Assembly (NCBI GenBank): GCA_965284435.1
Contig: OZ260083.1
Coordinates: 2,108,001 to 2,172,000, forward strand
Direction: 5' to 3'
DNA length: 64,000 bases
Origin: CAIYZT01 sp947461435
Lineage (GTDB): Bacteria > Pseudomonadota > Alphaproteobacteria > Rhodobacterales > Rhodobacteraceae
The notes under the pieces are model-generated. The model was not told where the DNA came from and ran no database searches. It saw only the letters and a program-made list of their open reading frames with translations. Both the position numbers and the translations under genes were made by a program. Shown piece by piece: positions 62,879 through 64,000 of the stretch (within the stretch, counting starts at the first letter, position 1; the number at the start of each line of letters is the position of its first letter).

Positions 62879-63541
62879 ATGCGCACAGTTGTCTTCGATC
62901 TGGATGGAACCTTGGCGGATACCTCGGGTGATCTGCTGGCGGCTGCCAACGCGTGTTTTTCGCACTTGGGCCACGGCGCAATGGTTGGCCCGAAAGATAC
63001 GCTTACCGCGTTTCAGGGCGGACGTGCCATGCTGCGCTTGGGATTTTCGCGGTTGGCAGACCCATGGAGCGAGGATGATATCAACCGAGAGTATCCAAGG
63101 CTTCTGGCCGCCTACGCCCAGGCGATCGACACCCATACCACGCTTTACCCCGGGGCAGTCGCCGCGATTGAAACACTTCGCGCGCGCGGGTTCGCGACGG
63201 CCATATGCACCAACAAACCCGAAGGCTTGGCCGAAACCCTGACGCTGCGCTTGGGTATTCGCGGGTTGTTTGATGCGTTGATTGGTGCAGATACCCTTCC
63301 CGTCAGAAAGCCCGATCCCGCCCCCTATGCCGAGGCCGTGCGCCGCTGCGGCGGCGTTCTGGAGCGGTCGTTCTTGATCGGCGATACCGAAACGGATGCC
63401 CAAACCGCCCGCGCCGCTGGTGTTCCTGCCGTTCTGGTCAGTTTTGGCCCCGAAGGGATGGGCGTCGAGCGATTGATGCCAAATGCCTTGCTGCATCATT
63501 TTGACGATCTTCCGGGCCTCGCCGCGCGGCTGTTGGACTGA
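62879..63541 (+). CDS. gph: HAD-family phosphatase, phosphoglycolate phosphatase-like
   Basis: A 220-residue HAD hydrolase. Motif I is FDLDGTLADT, motif II TNKPEG, motif III Lys in VRKPDPAPY and motif IV GDTETDAQTA. This is the phosphoglycolate phosphatase pattern. The start at 62879 (MRTVVFDLDG) fits; upstream frames are not homologous. It is divergent from glmU with 82 bases between, and position next to glmU-glmS is one I associate with gph in this lineage. Confidence 0.86.
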   Translation: MRTVVFDLDGTLADTSGDLLAAANACFSHLGHGAMVGPKDTLTAFQGGRAMLRLGFSRLADPWSEDDINREYPRLLAAYAQAIDTHTTLYPGAVAAIETLRARGFATAICTNKPEGLAETLTLRLGIRGLFDALIGADTLPVRKPDPAPYAEAVRRCGGVLERSFLIGDTETDAQTARAAGVPAVLVSFGPEGMGVERLMPNALLHHFDDLPGLAARLLD

Positions 63542-63557
63542 TACAAGCCCGGCATCG

Positions 63558-63569
63558 GTTAACGTTAAC
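63558..63569. promoter_or_regulatory. Palindromic GTTAACGTTAAC before MFS gene
   Basis: Two adjacent GTTAAC units form a perfect 12-bp palindrome, 17 bases before the ATG of the MFS transporter gene. It may be an operator for a local or CtrA-like regulator. No regulator gene is visible in the window. Confidence 0.35.
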
Positions 63570-63586
63570 TTCTTGGGTCCCCTTCA

Positions 63587-64000
63587 ATGTCTGATGATTC
63601 CGGTCCTGTGTCTTCGCCCCCCACCAACCGTCACGCGATGACGTTTATCATGATCACCGTTCTTCTGGATATGATCGGCTTTGGCATCATCATTCCAGTT
63701 TTGCCGCAACTGATTGAAACCGTTGGCAAAATGTCTTTGTCCCAAGCCGCCATTGTCGGCGGTTGGATGGCTGGGGCCTATTCGATCGCGCAGTTCCTGT
63801 TCGGACCGCTTATGGGAAATCTCTCGGACAGATTCGGCCGCCGTCCCCTGTTGCTTTTGGCAATTTTCGGTCTTGGTGCCGATTTCCTGCTTCAGGCCCT
63901 CGCGCCCAGCGTTCCATGGCTTTTTGCCGGACGGATACTGGCGGGGCTTTGCGGCGCTTCTTGGGTGATTGCAAACGCCTATATCGCCGATGTCACGGCG
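63587..64000 (+). CDS. MFS transporter, 3' truncated by window edge
   Basis: Start of a major facilitator transporter, 138 residues visible. The N-terminal part (HAMTFIMITVLLDMIGFGIIIPVLP, FGPLMGNLSDRFGRRP) matches tetracycline-type drug exporters (TetA group), with the conserved NLSDRFGRRP between helices 2 and 3. Drug or other efflux is possible. The true end is outside the window. Confidence 0.85.
   Translation, partial: MSDDSGPVSSPPTNRHAMTFIMITVLLDMIGFGIIIPVLPQLIETVGKMSLSQAAIVGGWMAGAYSIAQFLFGPLMGNLSDRFGRRPLLLLAIFGLGADFLLQALAPSVPWLFAGRILAGLCGASWVIANAYIADVTA

Noticed and set aside
1..64000. CRISPR array, tRNA, rRNA, insertion sequence or prophage
   Set aside because: No spaced direct repeats, tRNA-like cloverleaf, transposase or phage gene was recognised by eye; short RNAs could have been missed.

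Overview
This window looks like a chromosomal segment from an alphaproteobacterium of the Rhodobacterales (Rhodobacteraceae/roseobacter type). That rests on recognisable lineage markers: a DUF1153 (SciP-like) gene next to ctrA, a pcm-tolC-PopZ-like run, GTTC-N7-GTTC LexA boxes, several small families known mainly from Rhodobacteraceae, and dense coding with many 4-base ATGA/GTGA overlaps. I saw no rRNA, tRNA, CRISPR array, insertion sequence or prophage. Both ends cut a gene.

Layout. 1-2.9 kb: polyamine-type genes (truncated class III aminotransferase, agmatinase) and a DUF1499 protein. 2.9-9.4 kb: DEAD-box helicase, two small envelope proteins, prfC, a Hint-domain protein, and a divergent SDR lacking the usual Tyr/Lys pair. 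9.5-16.2 kb: orphan ABC ATPase, membrane-anchored coiled-coil protein, alr-mlaE-mlaF operon, SDR and mnmA. 16.3-22 kb: sciP-ctrA, ligA-recG, then a 40-codon membrane protein whose promoter is covered by two LexA boxes. 22-30.5 kb: housekeeping genes (SufU/IscU-like scaffold, hisI, pcm, tolC, PopZ-like polar organiser, efp, ygfZ, MsbA-type exporter). 30.6-38 kb: class V aminotransferase, EamA transporter, C26 amidase, D-lyxose isomerase-like cupin, an L,D-transpeptidase with a broken signal-peptide frame, and tryptophan-kynurenine genes. 38.3-42.8 kb: pntAB and a DUF3422 protein. 42.8-56 kb: a peptide-degradation block, with a minus-strand oligopeptide ABC operon ending in asparaginase, divergent from an M20 deacetylase, an FAD amine/amino-acid oxidase, an Hsp70-like protein and two tandem M20 amidohydrolases. 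56-64 kb: LysM protein, DUF1304 protein, moaA, lipoprotein, AlkD-like protein, glmS-glmU, gph and the start of an MFS exporter.

The most interesting signal is at 21.66-21.87 kb: two oppositely oriented LexA-type boxes flank and overlap a promoter in front of a 40-residue single-helix protein, directly after the repair genes ligA and recG. This is a candidate SOS-induced small membrane protein of unknown role. Next are the PopZ-like gene in the pcm-tolC context, paired CtrA half-sites before ctrA, the frame break in the L,D-transpeptidase signal peptide, and a 12-bp stem-loop after the peptide-binding protein gene.
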